In this document: piece by piece, positions 1-9,929 of the stretch
How the letters are laid out: each line of letters starts with the position of its first letter
How positions within the stretch are numbered: position 1 is the stretch's first letter
From: Anas platyrhynchos
Lineage: Eukaryota; Chordata; Aves; Anseriformes; Anatidae
Length of the DNA: 64,000 bases
Assembly: GCF_047663525.1 (NCBI RefSeq)
Contig: NC_092617.1
Location: 2,794,501 to 2,858,500, forward strand
Direction: 5' to 3'
Position numbers and translations under genes: made by a program
Notes under the pieces: generated by a model
What the model was told of the DNA's origin: nothing
Seen by the model: the letters and a program-made list of their open reading frames with translations, nothing else
Database searches by the model: none

Positions 1-1451
1 AAAGGAATCCACTACTCTTATGCCTGACCTCAAAGTATCCCTTCAAGCCAAAACCCAGCCCATAGACCCTTTCCTTTACCTTTACTCTTTTGCTCACCCT
101 GAGCTGATCAGCTTGTGGGCCACAAGGAGGAGATGGGTGGGGATGCTCTGAGGAGCTCAGCTCTGCCTCAGCATCTCCTGCCCCAGCACAAGGAATGTGA
201 CTGTGGCAGGGACTGTGAGGTCACTTCTGTCTCTGCACGTGATAGGGCAGCAACAGGAACGTGTCACGGAAAGGGACTGTGAGGTCACTTGTGTCTGGAG
301 GTGGCAGGTCACCCTTGACATAGACCTGGGATCCGCACTTTTGGGCTGACAGCTGGCAGTGGCCCTGCTAGGCCAGCAGAAGGCACCTGCTTTGCATGCT
401 GAGTGTTGACATTGCTTCCTTGCAATACTATGCAGGGTTATGGAGGTGTCTTAATGAAGTTCTTCTAGTAGCATCACACTACCCACCACATCCCACAGAC
501 CCCAAGAAGAGCCTTGAGCCAGACATGGGGGTGCAGGATCTCCCCTTCCATTGGCTGGGGTCAGGCCTTGGCTCTTCCGTTTCACCAAAATGAACCAAGA
601 CTTTTCTCAGCACAGTGCTTTGCCTGTCTGTAACCATGGCCTCCAGTTATCTGCCTTAACAAGTCCCTGGAGAGGCTTTGTTAGTAACAGCCCTCAGTGG
701 GGCCCATTAATACTCCAAGTCACTTCAGCTTTTCCTCCTGACTTTACTTTCTCTAGCAGTTGCATCATTGTCCTCTCAGTACCTCAGCTTCATAGACTCA
801 GTAACAAAATCCAAATGGAACTCATTAAAATGCAGAAACTCCTAACATCTCTTTGATAGTTGTCTTCAATCCTTCACGCCTTGTGTAGCTAATTGCAGAG
901 CTTGCATGATGTACTCAAAGAAGATTTCAAAAAGCAGCTAATAAAAAATATTTTCTTGTTTTAAAGGCTAATTTTTGCTGCATTTCAGTTTTGAGCATCA
1001 TTCTCCTCTTGCTATTGATCCTGGGTGACTTCTTTGGAGACCTCCATAGGGAGGAAAAGCAGAGTCTGGAGGTCTGACACCTCCTCTGCCAGCAGTGGTC
1101 TTTGTCCCTGTAACTGCAGCCCAGCCCTGAACGTGATACCTTTTCTAAGATAAGTCAGAGAAAAAATGAAAAAATAATAAAATAAAATAAAATAAAATAA
1201 AATAAAATAAAATAAAATAAAATAAAATAAAATAAAATAAAATAAAATAAAATAAAATAAATAAAATAAAAAATAAATAAATAAAGTTGAAATGACCGTT
1301 GGATCCTGAGAAATTCTAAATGAATTGTAGTAGACAACTGGACATCCATGGTCTCTCTTGGGTCTTCTGTGGAAAACTCAGGATGAAAAGTAAAAAAAAA
1401 AAATTCTTCTAGTGGCTGTACATGTACATATGAGCTTGGCCTCTTTGGGGA
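1..1451 (+). repeat. LCR-1 copy 1 (cut by window start)
   Basis: This is the left-most copy of an unclassified low-copy repeat found at least six times in the window. It aligns along its length with 20482-22700. Shared landmarks are the paired gaggtcacttctgtct blocks (217 and 281, 64 bp apart), the block around 560-900 and the block 1290-1448. Relative to the copy at 20036 it lacks roughly 700 bp at about position 404. Short ORFs inside are not conserved between copies, so I see no gene. It is interrupted by an (AAAAT)n tract and ends where an LTR begins. Confidence 0.7.
1174..1285. repeat. (AAAAT)n microsatellite
   Basis: Pentanucleotide AAAAT repeated about twenty times within LCR-1 copy 1. 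The equivalent place in the copy at 22450-22540 carries an AAATT/AAAAT tract, so the tract is an ancestral part of the repeat that varies in length. Confidence 0.95.
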
Positions 1452-2098
<647 letters not shown>

Positions 2099-3640
2099 TG
2101 CTGTTATGATGCTGTAATGATGCTATGATGATGCTATGATGATGCTGTGATGATGCTATGATGATGCCGTGATGACGCTGTGATGATGCTGTTTTGATGC
2201 TGTGATGACGCTGTGATGACACATTATACTGTGATGATGCTGTGATGACGCTATGATGACGCTATGATAATGCGGTGATGACGCTGGGATGACGCTGTAA
2301 TGACACTGTGATGATGATGTGATTACGCTGTGATGGCGCTGTGATGATGCTGTGATGAAGCTATGATGATTGTATGATGACACTATGATGATGCTGTTAT
2401 GATGCTATGATTACACTGTGATGATGCTGTCATGAAGCTGTTATAGTTCTGTGATGATGCTGCGATGCCGCTGTGATTATGCTGTGATTATACTGTGATG
2501 ACAGAGTTATGACGCTGTTATGATGCTGTGATGACGCTATGATAATGCAGTGATGACATTGGGATGATGCTGTGATGATGCTGTGATGACGCTATGATAA
2601 TGCGGTGATGACGCTGTGATGATGCTGTGATGATGCTGTGATGATGCTTTTATTACGCTATGATGACGCTTTAATGACGCTCTGCTGATTCTGTGCTTCC
2701 GCTGTTATGACGCTCTGATGATGCTATGATGATGCTGTTATGGCGCTGTGATGACACTATGATGACGTTATGATAATGCTGGTATTATGCTGCAATAATG
2801 CTGCAATTCCTGCGATGACGCTGTGATGACGCTGTGATTATTCTCTGATGACGCTGTGATTATTCTCTGATGACGCTGTGATGACACTGTGATGACGCTG
2901 TGATAATGCAGATATGATGCTGAGATGGTGCTGTTATGATGCTGTAATGATGCTATGATGATGCTATGATGATGCTGTGATGATGCTGTTATGACGCTGC
3001 GATGATGCTGTGATGACGCTGTGATGACACTGTTATGATGCTGTGATGACGCTGTTATGATGCTGTGATGATGCTGTGATAACGCTCTGATTGTGCTGTT
3101 AGGATGCTGTAATGATGCTGTGATGACGGTATGATGATCCCGTGATGACGCTGTGATAATGCTGTGATGATGCTCTTGTGACGCTGTGATGACGCTGTGA
3201 TGACACTGATTATACTGTGATGACGCTGTGATGAAGCTGCGATGACGCTGCGATTACACTGTGTTGATGCTTTGATTACTCTTTGATGCCGTTGTGATGA
3301 CGCTGCTAAGACGCTCTGATGATGCTGTGATGATGCTCTTGTGACGCTGTGATGATGCTGCGATCAAGCTCTGATGACGCCATGATGATGTTATGATGAT
3401 GCTGATATGATGCAGTGATGATGCTGTGATGATGCTGCGATGATGCTGTGATTACGCTGTTATGATGCTGTGATAATGCTGTGATGACTCTCTGATTGTG
3501 CTGTTAGGACGCTGTAATGATACTGTGATGACGCTATGATGATGCTATGATGACACTATGACGATGCTGTTATGATGCTATGATTACACTGTGATGATGC
3601 TGTCATGAAGCTGTTATGGTCCTGTGATGCCACTGTGATC
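2099..3640. repeat. 11-bp minisatellite, unit GCTGTGATGAY
   Basis: About 1.54 kb of head-to-tail degenerate 11-mers (GCTGTGATGAT, GCTATGATGAT, GCTGTGATGAC and similar), roughly 140 units. It fills exactly the space between the solo LTR end and the 3' end of the CR1 at 3641. Because 11 is not a multiple of 3, each frame reads as an 11-residue peptide repeat. These readings are broken by stops and are not taken as coding. Confidence 0.93.
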
Positions 3641-6305
3641 ATAGAATCATAGAATATCCTGAGTTGGAAGGGACCCTTAAGGATCATCAAGTCCAACTCT
3701 TGACACTGCACAGGTCTACCCAAAAGTTCAGACCATGTGACTAAGTGCACAGTCCAATCTCTTCTTAAATTCAGTCAGGCTCAGTGCAGTGACCACTTCC
3801 CTGGGGAGCCTGTTCCAGTGTGCAACCACCCTCTCTGTGAAGAACCCCCTCCTGATGTCAAGCCTAAACTTCCCCTGCCTCAGCTTAACCCCGTTCCCGC
3901 GGGTTCTGTCACTGGTGTTAATGGAGAAAAGGTCTCCTGCCTCTCGACACCCCCTTACGAGGAAGTTGTAGACTGCGATGAGGTCTCCCCTCAGCCTCCT
4001 CTTCTCCAGGCTGAACAGGCCCAGTGCCCTCAGCCGTTCCTCGTACGTCTTCCCCTCCAGGCCTTTCACCATCTTCGTAGCCCTCCTCTGGACACTCTCC
4101 AACACTTTCATGTCCTTTTTATACTGTGGTGCCCAGAACTGCACACAGTACTCGAGGTGAGGCCGCACCAGCGCAGAGTAGAGCGGGACAATCACCTCCC
4201 TCGACCTACTAGCGATGCCGTGCTTGATGCACCCCAGGACACGGTTGGCCCTCCTGGCTGCCAGGGCACACTGCCGGCTCATATTCAACTTGCTGTCTAC
4301 CACGACCCCCAGATCCCTCTCTTCTAGGCTGCTCTCCAGCGTCTCATCGCCCAGTCTGTACGTGCAGCCAGGGTTTCCCCGTCCCAGGTGCAGGACCCGG
4401 CACTTGCTCTTATTGAACTTCATGCGGTTGGTGATCGCCCAGCTCTCCAACCTATCCAGATCCCTCTGCAAGGCCTTTCCACCCTCAACAGAGTCCACAA
4501 CTCCTCCAAGTTTGGTGTCATCAGCAAACTTGCTCAAAATACCTTCTATTCCTACATCCAGATCGTTTATAAAAATATTGAAAAGTACCGGTCCTAAAAT
4601 GGAGCCTTGAGGGACCCCACTGGTGACCGCCCGCCAGCCTGACGCAGCCCCATTTACCATAACCCTTTGGGCCCTACCCGTTAACCAATTGCTCACCCAT
4701 CGTATGATGTTTTTATTTAGCTGTATGGTGGACATTTTGTCCAGTAGGATCCTATGGGAAACCGTGTCAAAAGCCTTGCTGAAGTCCAAAAACATCACAT
4801 CAGCTGGTTTCCCTTGGTCTATCACACGGGTGATCTTATCCTAAAAGGAAATCAGGTTAGTTAGGCAGGACCTACCCTTCCCAAAACCATGCTGGCTGGG
4901 ACCAATGACTGCTTTGTCCCCCAGGTGCGCCTCAAGAAGTTCGAGAACCATCTTCTCCATGATTTTACCAGGCACTGACGTGAGACTGAAAGGCCTGTAA
5001 TTGCTAGGCTCTTCTTTCTGACCCTTCTTGAAAATCGGCACAACATTTGCCAGCTTCCAGTCTACCGGGACCTCTCCAGATTCCCAGGATCGTTGAAAAA
5101 TAATTGAGAGAGGTTCCGCGATGACGTCCGCCAGCTCCTTCAGCACCCGGGGATGAATCCCGTCTGGACCCATGGACTTGTAGGGATCCGGGTGGAGTAG
5201 CAGATCCCGCACACGTTCAGGGTCGGTTGGGAGTTTGTCATCCCCACCGTCCCGGTCCTCCAGCTCGGGGCACCCTGGGTCCCGAAGCCCATCATCGGCA
5301 TTGAAGACAGAGGCAAAGAAGGCGTTAAGCGTCTCTGCTTTGCCTATGTCATTGTCTGTGAGGAGACCTTCCCTATCAAGGAGCGGCCCTATGTATTCTT
5401 TACTTCTCCTTTTTCCATTCACATATCTAAAAAAAACCTTTTTATTTTCTCTCACAGACACAGCAAGCTTCAACTCTAGGTGTGCCTTGGCCACACGAAT
5501 TTTCTTCCTACAAACACGAACAGCATCCCTGTATTCTTTCCATGACACCTGGCCCTCCTTCCAGTAGCGAAACACTCTCTGTTTCTGCCTAATCTCCATA
5601 AGAATGTTCCTGGTCAGCCACGCCGGCCTCCTGCCCCACCTGCCTGACTTGCGATATTTAGGAACTGCCTGATCTTGTGCTTCTAGGAGGCATCGCTTAA
5701 AGAACGACCAGCACTGGTGGACATCGAGGCCTTCAAGAGCAGCTTCCCAGGGGACCTTGCTGACTAGTTCCCTGAGCAGCCTGAAGTCCGCTTTCCCCAT
5801 ATCTAGGGATGAGGTTTTGGTGGCACTTTTCCTTCTGTCACCGTAAATTTTGAACTCAACCACTTCATGGTCGCTATGACCGAGGCGGCCACCAATCACC
5901 ACATCTCCCACCAGACCCTCTCTGTTTTCTAGCAACAGGTCCAGGAGGGCACCTTTCCTAGTTGACTCCGTTAGCACCTGCACCAAGAAGTTATCATCTA
6001 GGTGCTTCATGAACCTCCTGGACTTGCTCGTGTCAGCCGTGTGGCACTCCCAGTTAACGTCTGGCAAGTTGAAGTCCCCCATAAGGACAAGGGGAGTTAA
6101 TCTCGAGGCCTCTCTTAGTTCTGTAAAGAATAATTTATCGGCGCTATCGTCCTGGCCAGGCGGTCTGTAATAGACTCCCACAACGACATCCCTTTTATTC
6201 GTTCGTCCCTTGATCCTTACCCAGAGGCTCTCAACTTTGCCATCGCCAACCTGAAGTTCCACACAGTCCAGCCCCTGCTTCACATACATCGCCACCCCAC
6301 CCTTC
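3641..6305 (-). mobile_element. CR1 LINE, 5'-truncated, nearly intact ORF2
   Basis: A 2.66 kb CR1 retrotransposon on the minus strand. Its 3' end at 3641 shows the diagnostic CATAGAAT tandem octamers. It continues through reverse transcriptase and the C-terminal part of the endonuclease, and stops at about 6300 where receptor-flank sequence resumes (ttttcttcag at 6320 aligns with ttttcctcag upstream of OR-6). It is truncated within ORF2, so it lacks ORF1 and the CR1 promoter. It lies antisense to OR-1, with its 5' end about 90 bp before the OR-1 start codon. Confidence 0.95.
3728..6295 (-). pseudogene. CR1 ORF2 (endonuclease C-part + reverse transcriptase), one stop
   Basis: Reading from 6295 down, the frame is open for 484 codons, hits a TAG at 4841-4843, then stays open in the same frame to 3728 (about 856 codons in all). 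The endonuclease shows GDFN near codon 74 and SDHEVVEF near codon 141. The RT part shows [46 protein letters not shown] and the catalytic FADD (4517-4528). The stop replaces a residue between LISF and DKIT, so a single substitution explains it. The protein would reverse-transcribe CR1 RNA at target sites. This copy is dead because of the stop and the missing N-terminus, but it looks young. Confidence 0.93.
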
Positions 6306-6349
6306 TCTTTTATTTCCTATTTTCTTCAGAGAAGTCTGTTCTTACATTG

Positions 6350-6372
6350 CTCTGCCTTCTCCTCTTCAACAG
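6350..6372 (+). promoter_or_regulatory. Putative 3' splice acceptor of OR-1
   Basis: The pyrimidine tract ctgccttctcctcttcaacag ends in AG at 6371-6372, 23 bp before the chosen start. It is alignable with the tract ending at 51895 before OR-6 and at 15021 (minus strand) before OR-2. Acceptor function is inferred from that conservation and from the usual OR structure with a noncoding 5' exon. Confidence 0.55.
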
Positions 6373-6395
6373 AGATGCAAGTAGAAAGTCAGAGA

Positions 6396-7331
6396 ATGCT
6401 CAGTATCAGCTCTGTGAGCGAGTTCCTGCTGCTGGCATTCGCAGACTTGCGCGAGCTGCAGCTCCTGCACTTCGCGCTCTTCCTGGGCATCTACCTGGCT
6501 GCCCTCCTGGGTAATGGCCTCATCCTCAGCGCCGTAGCCTGCCACCACCGCCTCCACACCCCCATGTACTTCTTCCTCCTCAACCTCGCCCTCCTCGACC
6601 TGGGCTGCATCTCCACCACTCTGCCCAAAGCCATGGCCAATGCCCTCTGGGACACCAGGGCCATCTCCTATCAAGGCTGTGCTGTCAAAGTACTTTTTTT
6701 AGTCTTTTTTTTTGATGCAGATTTTTACTTTCTCACCGTCATGTCTTATGACTGCTATGTGGCCATCTGCAATCCCCTTCACTACGGGAGCCTCCTGGGC
6801 AGCAGAGCTTGTGCCCAGATGGCAGCAGCTGCCTGGGGCAGTGGCTTTCTCAATGCTGTCCTGCACACGGCCAACACATTTTCCCTGCCCCTCTGCCAAG
6901 GCAATGCTGTGGACCAGTTCTTCTGTGAAATCCCCCACATCCTCAAGCTCTCCTGCTCAGATGACTACTTCAGGGAGGCTGCGCTTCTTGTAGTTAGTTT
7001 CTGTTTAGCATTTGCGTGTTTTGTTTTCATTTCATTTTCTTATGTGCAGATCTTCAGGGCTGTACTGAGGATGCCCTCTGAGCAGGGCCGGCACAAAGCC
7101 TTTTCCACATGCCTCCCTCACCTAGCTGTGGTCTCTCTGACTCTCAGCACTGCCTTGGTTGCCTGCCTGAAGCCCCCCTCCATCTCTTCCCCATCCCTGG
7201 ACATGGTGGTGTCATTTCTGTACTCCGTGTTGCCTCCAGCAGTGAACCCCCTCATCTACAGCATGAGGAACCAGGAGCTCAAGGATTCCTTGTGGAAACT
7301 CATTGGATACATGCTTCTTTTGCATCAATAG
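6396..7331 (+). CDS. OR-1, OR14-type olfactory receptor, DRY motif altered
   Basis: Class II odorant receptor: a seven-transmembrane GPCR normally placed in olfactory cilia and coupled to G-olf. 311 aa, the family length. I start at the Met aligned with the paralogs' MPN start; an ATG 21 bp upstream (6375) would add seven residues absent elsewhere. TM1 spans about residues 24-48, LHTPMYFFLLN leads TM2, Cys95 and Cys177 can form the TM3-EC2 disulfide, KAFSTCLPHL opens TM6 and NPLIY ends TM7. Oddities: DRY is DCY (Arg120 to Cys), KPLHY is NPLHY, and the N-terminal Asn-X-Ser glycosylation site of the paralogs is absent. A CR1 lies about 90 bp upstream and may cut the gene from its 5' exon. The frame is open, but normal signalling is doubtful. 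Confidence 0.93.
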   Translation: MLSISSVSEFLLLAFADLRELQLLHFALFLGIYLAALLGNGLILSAVACHHRLHTPMYFFLLNLALLDLGCISTTLPKAMANALWDTRAISYQGCAVKVLFLVFFFDADFYFLTVMSYDCYVAICNPLHYGSLLGSRACAQMAAAAWGSGFLNAVLHTANTFSLPLCQGNAVDQFFCEIPHILKLSCSDDYFREAALLVVSFCLAFACFVFISFSYVQIFRAVLRMPSEQGRHKAFSTCLPHLAVVSLTLSTALVACLKPPSISSPSLDMVVSFLYSVLPPAVNPLIYSMRNQELKDSLWKLIGYMLLLHQ

Positions 7332-7923
7332 TGTGCCTATAATATTAAATGGATGCACAGGTTATCTGAACAATCTCTTTGTACAATAGCTTGCAATTCT
7401 TTTATTATTATTAATATTATCTCTTAAAATTGTGATTTTGGTTGAATTCTGTTCATGGCATTCTGTCTATTATATTTTTTTTAATTTATTTGCTTTCACC
7501 CAATCATCCTATATACCTGCAGAACTTGGCTTCCTGTTTGGATAAGGAGAATAAAGAATCCACGAGAACTTCATTGGTCTCAGATGCTATCTCTTCCCAT
7601 CTCCTCTGGAGCTGCTCCCACACAGAGGAGCAGCCCCAGTGGACCTTGAGACTGCCCCGCACTGCCCGCTGGGCTCTGCCTTTCTGCCGCCTTCAGGTTG
7701 GGGCTGCTGCTTCCCTGGAGCCATGGCCATGGCCAGCAGCAGGATGTGGCCTTTTCACTGCTGCTCTCTTTTGGCTTCTATGTTGTTCTCTTGAGCTCTT
7801 GTACTTCACTAAGCCCTTAGGTCTCATGTACCTTGGTGAAAGTTGTCTCTGCAGTGACATCTCAGCCACATCTCTGCTTCTTGCAAAACTGGTGTCAGGA
7901 ATACACCCAAGGAGCTGCTCACT
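7332..7923 (+). repeat. OR-1 3' flank, inverted duplicate of the OR-3 3' flank
   Basis: Aligns along its length with the reverse complement of 25616-26194, at about 95% identity by eye. It includes the AT-rich start, the poly(A) signal and the GC-rich block 7560-7740. More distant relatives flank OR-5 (42360-42954) and the fragment at 18977 (18501-18976). It is the 3' UTR plus downstream DNA of OR-1; the ORF through it (7442-8149) is not conserved. Confidence 0.85.
7550..7555 (+). promoter_or_regulatory. Likely OR-1 poly(A) signal AATAAA
   Basis: AATAAA in gagaataaagaatcc, 219 bp after the OR-1 stop. The equivalent signal is conserved for OR-3 (25978, minus), OR-4 (35097), OR-5 (42703, minus) and OR-6 (53056). 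Confidence 0.6.
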
Positions 7924-8475
7924 TGTCCTGGTTTCAGCTAGGATAGAGTTAATTTTCCTCCTAGCAACTGGTAGGGTGTTGTGTTTGGGATTTAAGATTA
8001 GAATAATGTTGATAACACACCGATGTTTTAATTGTTGCAGAGCAGTGCTTACACCAAGCCAAGGACTTTTCAGCTTCTCGCTCTGTCCTGCCAGTGGGCA
8101 GGCTGGGGGTGCAACAGGAGCTGGGAGGGGACAGACCCAGGACAGCTGACCCAAACTGGCCAAAGGGGTATTCCATACCATCTGACATCATGCTAAACAA
8201 TAGATAGGGGTGTTTAGCCAGGGTCGGGGGGGCGGCCGCTTGGGGTTAGTCTGGGCATCGGTCAGCGGGTGGTGAGCAATTGCATTGCGCATCACTTGTT
8301 TCATACACATTATTAGTAGTAGTACTATTATCATTTTTTTCTGTCCTAATAACTGTCTTTATCTCATCCCACAGGCTTCATTTTCCTGTTTCTCTCCCCC
8401 ATCCCAGAGAGGGAGCGGGGAGGGTGACTGAATGGCTGTGTGGTGTTTAGCTGCCGGCTGGGTTAAACCACAACA
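7924..8475 (+). mobile_element. Solo LTR of an avian ERV
   Basis: A 552-bp LTR from TGTCCTGGTTTCAGC to AAACCACAACA, with the ATT-rich stretch at about 8310 and the AACTGTCTTTATCTCA block at about 8349. Its flanks (ctcact on the left, gtgtgagacacagcc on the right) recur inverted around the LTR at 25065-25615. It therefore inserted once and was then copied with the receptor segment. No target duplication was recognised. Confidence 0.9.
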
Positions 8476-8489
8476 GTGTGAGACACAGC

Positions 8490-8700
8490 CTAAGCTCAGG
8501 AAGTGTGGGATGGACGAGTGGTCCGTGAGGTGGATTGTGAGCTGGCTAGATGTCAGAGTTCAGAGGGTTGTACTTAGTGGAGCTAAGTCTAGTTGGAGGC
8601 CTGTAGCCAGCAGTGTCCCCAGGGATCTACACTGAGTCCAGTCCTGTTCAACTTATTTGTCAGTGACCTGGATGATGGAATAGAGTGCACCCTCAGCAGG
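8490..8700 (+). mobile_element. CR1 fragment (RT region)
   Basis: Reads as the CR1 RT core downstream of the first catalytic motif: SWLDVRVQRVVLSG, SSVPRD and [16 protein letters not shown]-like words, with stops. It is closest to the minus-strand CR1 at 22883-23060. It stops just before an OR fragment at 8776. Confidence 0.8.
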
Positions 8701-8775
8701 TGTAAAGATGTGCTGTGTTTCAGTCAAAGTGCTCTGTTTTGAGTCAAAGCTCTTCTCAGGCTCTCCTCAAAGCTC

Positions 8776-8905
8776 AACTCAGACTCTCCTGCTCAGATGC
8801 CTACCTCAGGGAAGCTGGGGCACTTGTGTGTAATGTTTCTTTAGCCTTTGGTAGTTTTGTTTTCAATGTGCTGTCCTATGTGCATGTATTCATGTATTTC
8901 AAAAC
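8776..8905 (+). pseudogene. Olfactory receptor fragment (EC2 to TM5)
   Basis: About 43 codons matching residues 185-220 of the full receptors (LSCSDAYLREAGALV, then FVFNVLSYVHVF). Nothing receptor-like lies on either side: CR1 precedes it and AT-rich sequence follows. It is an isolated scrap left by rearrangement and cannot make a receptor. Confidence 0.85.
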
Positions 8906-9929
8906 TGATTTTCATTCTTTGGAATACTATTCCAGTTAAAATATTTTTCTTTATCTCACTTCTACTTTTTTTTTTTTTTTTTTTAAAGAAAAGTCCTCAT
9001 TAACAGGTGCTGGTAAGCTCTTTGTAATTAACCATATAAAGTAACCATATAATGTAACTAGAAGGTAGTCATTTTCCGTGACTCTTTTTTCTCAGAATTT
9101 CTCCTCAGGTACAGCAGAGGTGGTGGAATGAAGAGCCTAGCTGCAATGTGGAGGAAAAGCAGAGACGTGGCTGAGGGACTTGATGTTTTTTCTGCAGTAG
9201 TCTGTACCAAAAAGTTCTCCTATGCCTCTGTATTCAGTAAAAGAGATCAAGGATGAGAAGAGTATGTATTGACAGGAAGGCCATGAAAAAACACCAGGAC
9301 AAGGGCCATTTTCTGCCCCTACAGAGGACTAACCCTGGGCAAGGCCCAGACTGGGAAGCAGCCCTGTTGGATGTTGGTGGTGGGCAGTGAGCTGGCAATA
9401 AGGCAGCCATGTGCCCTGGCAGCATAAGAGGGAAGGCTGAGGGGCACCTCACTGCAGCCTTCCAGGAGCTGCAGGGATGTCAGGAAGAGCCCAGGACCAG
9501 GCTCTGCTCTGTGGTGCCCAGGGAGAGGGCAAAGCCACGGGGTGTGAGTCGAAGCAGGATCTGCTGGGCCTGCAGAGCAGGAAACACTTTGTTCCCCAGC
9601 TCAGGGCTCATCCGCAGCAAGGCGGCCATGAGCCCTGCCTGCCCTCCTCCTACCATGCTGCATGCGGTGGCTGCAGCAGAAGGGACCCTCAGCCAGCCCC
9701 TGCATGGGGCTCTGCCACCCACCTCACCCTGGCCCTCTCCAGAGCCCTCCTTGCTGCTCTCTGATGCATGCCAGGACCTCCCCATGTGTGCCACTATTAG
9801 AACAATGAAGAATATTAAAAAGGACTTTGCATCCCTGGGGAGGTTGTTGAGGGGATCAGCGGTGCACATTGTGTTCTCCTCTGTCCTCCCGCTGGGTGAC
9901 TGCGATGCAGATAGAAGGAGCAGAACAGG
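8906..9929. other. No recognised gene
   Basis: AT-rich to about 9240, including a T17 run at about 8968, then GC-rich. The part 9440-9540 weakly resembles 35845-35930 (shared cagccttccagga and gagagggcaaagcc-type words), suggesting an old shared repeat. ORFs here, including a 232-codon one beginning at 9409, have no recognisable domain and overlap CR1 sequence at their 3' end. Confidence 0.5.

Noticed and set aside
2156-2383. His/Ser-rich repeat ORF
   Set aside because: An 11-bp tandem repeat read in frame; it occurs in several frames and is broken by stops.
2099-3640. CRISPR-like array
   Set aside because: Units are 11 bp, contiguous and degenerate with no spacers, and the genome is avian.
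3737-4327. 196-codon plus-strand ORF
   Set aside because: Antisense shadow of the CR1 reverse-transcriptase frame.
6375-6395. Upstream ATG for OR-1 (and the open frame to 33809 for OR-4)
   Set aside because: Extra residues have no counterpart in paralogs and overlap or abut the splice-acceptor tract; the aligned Met is preferred.
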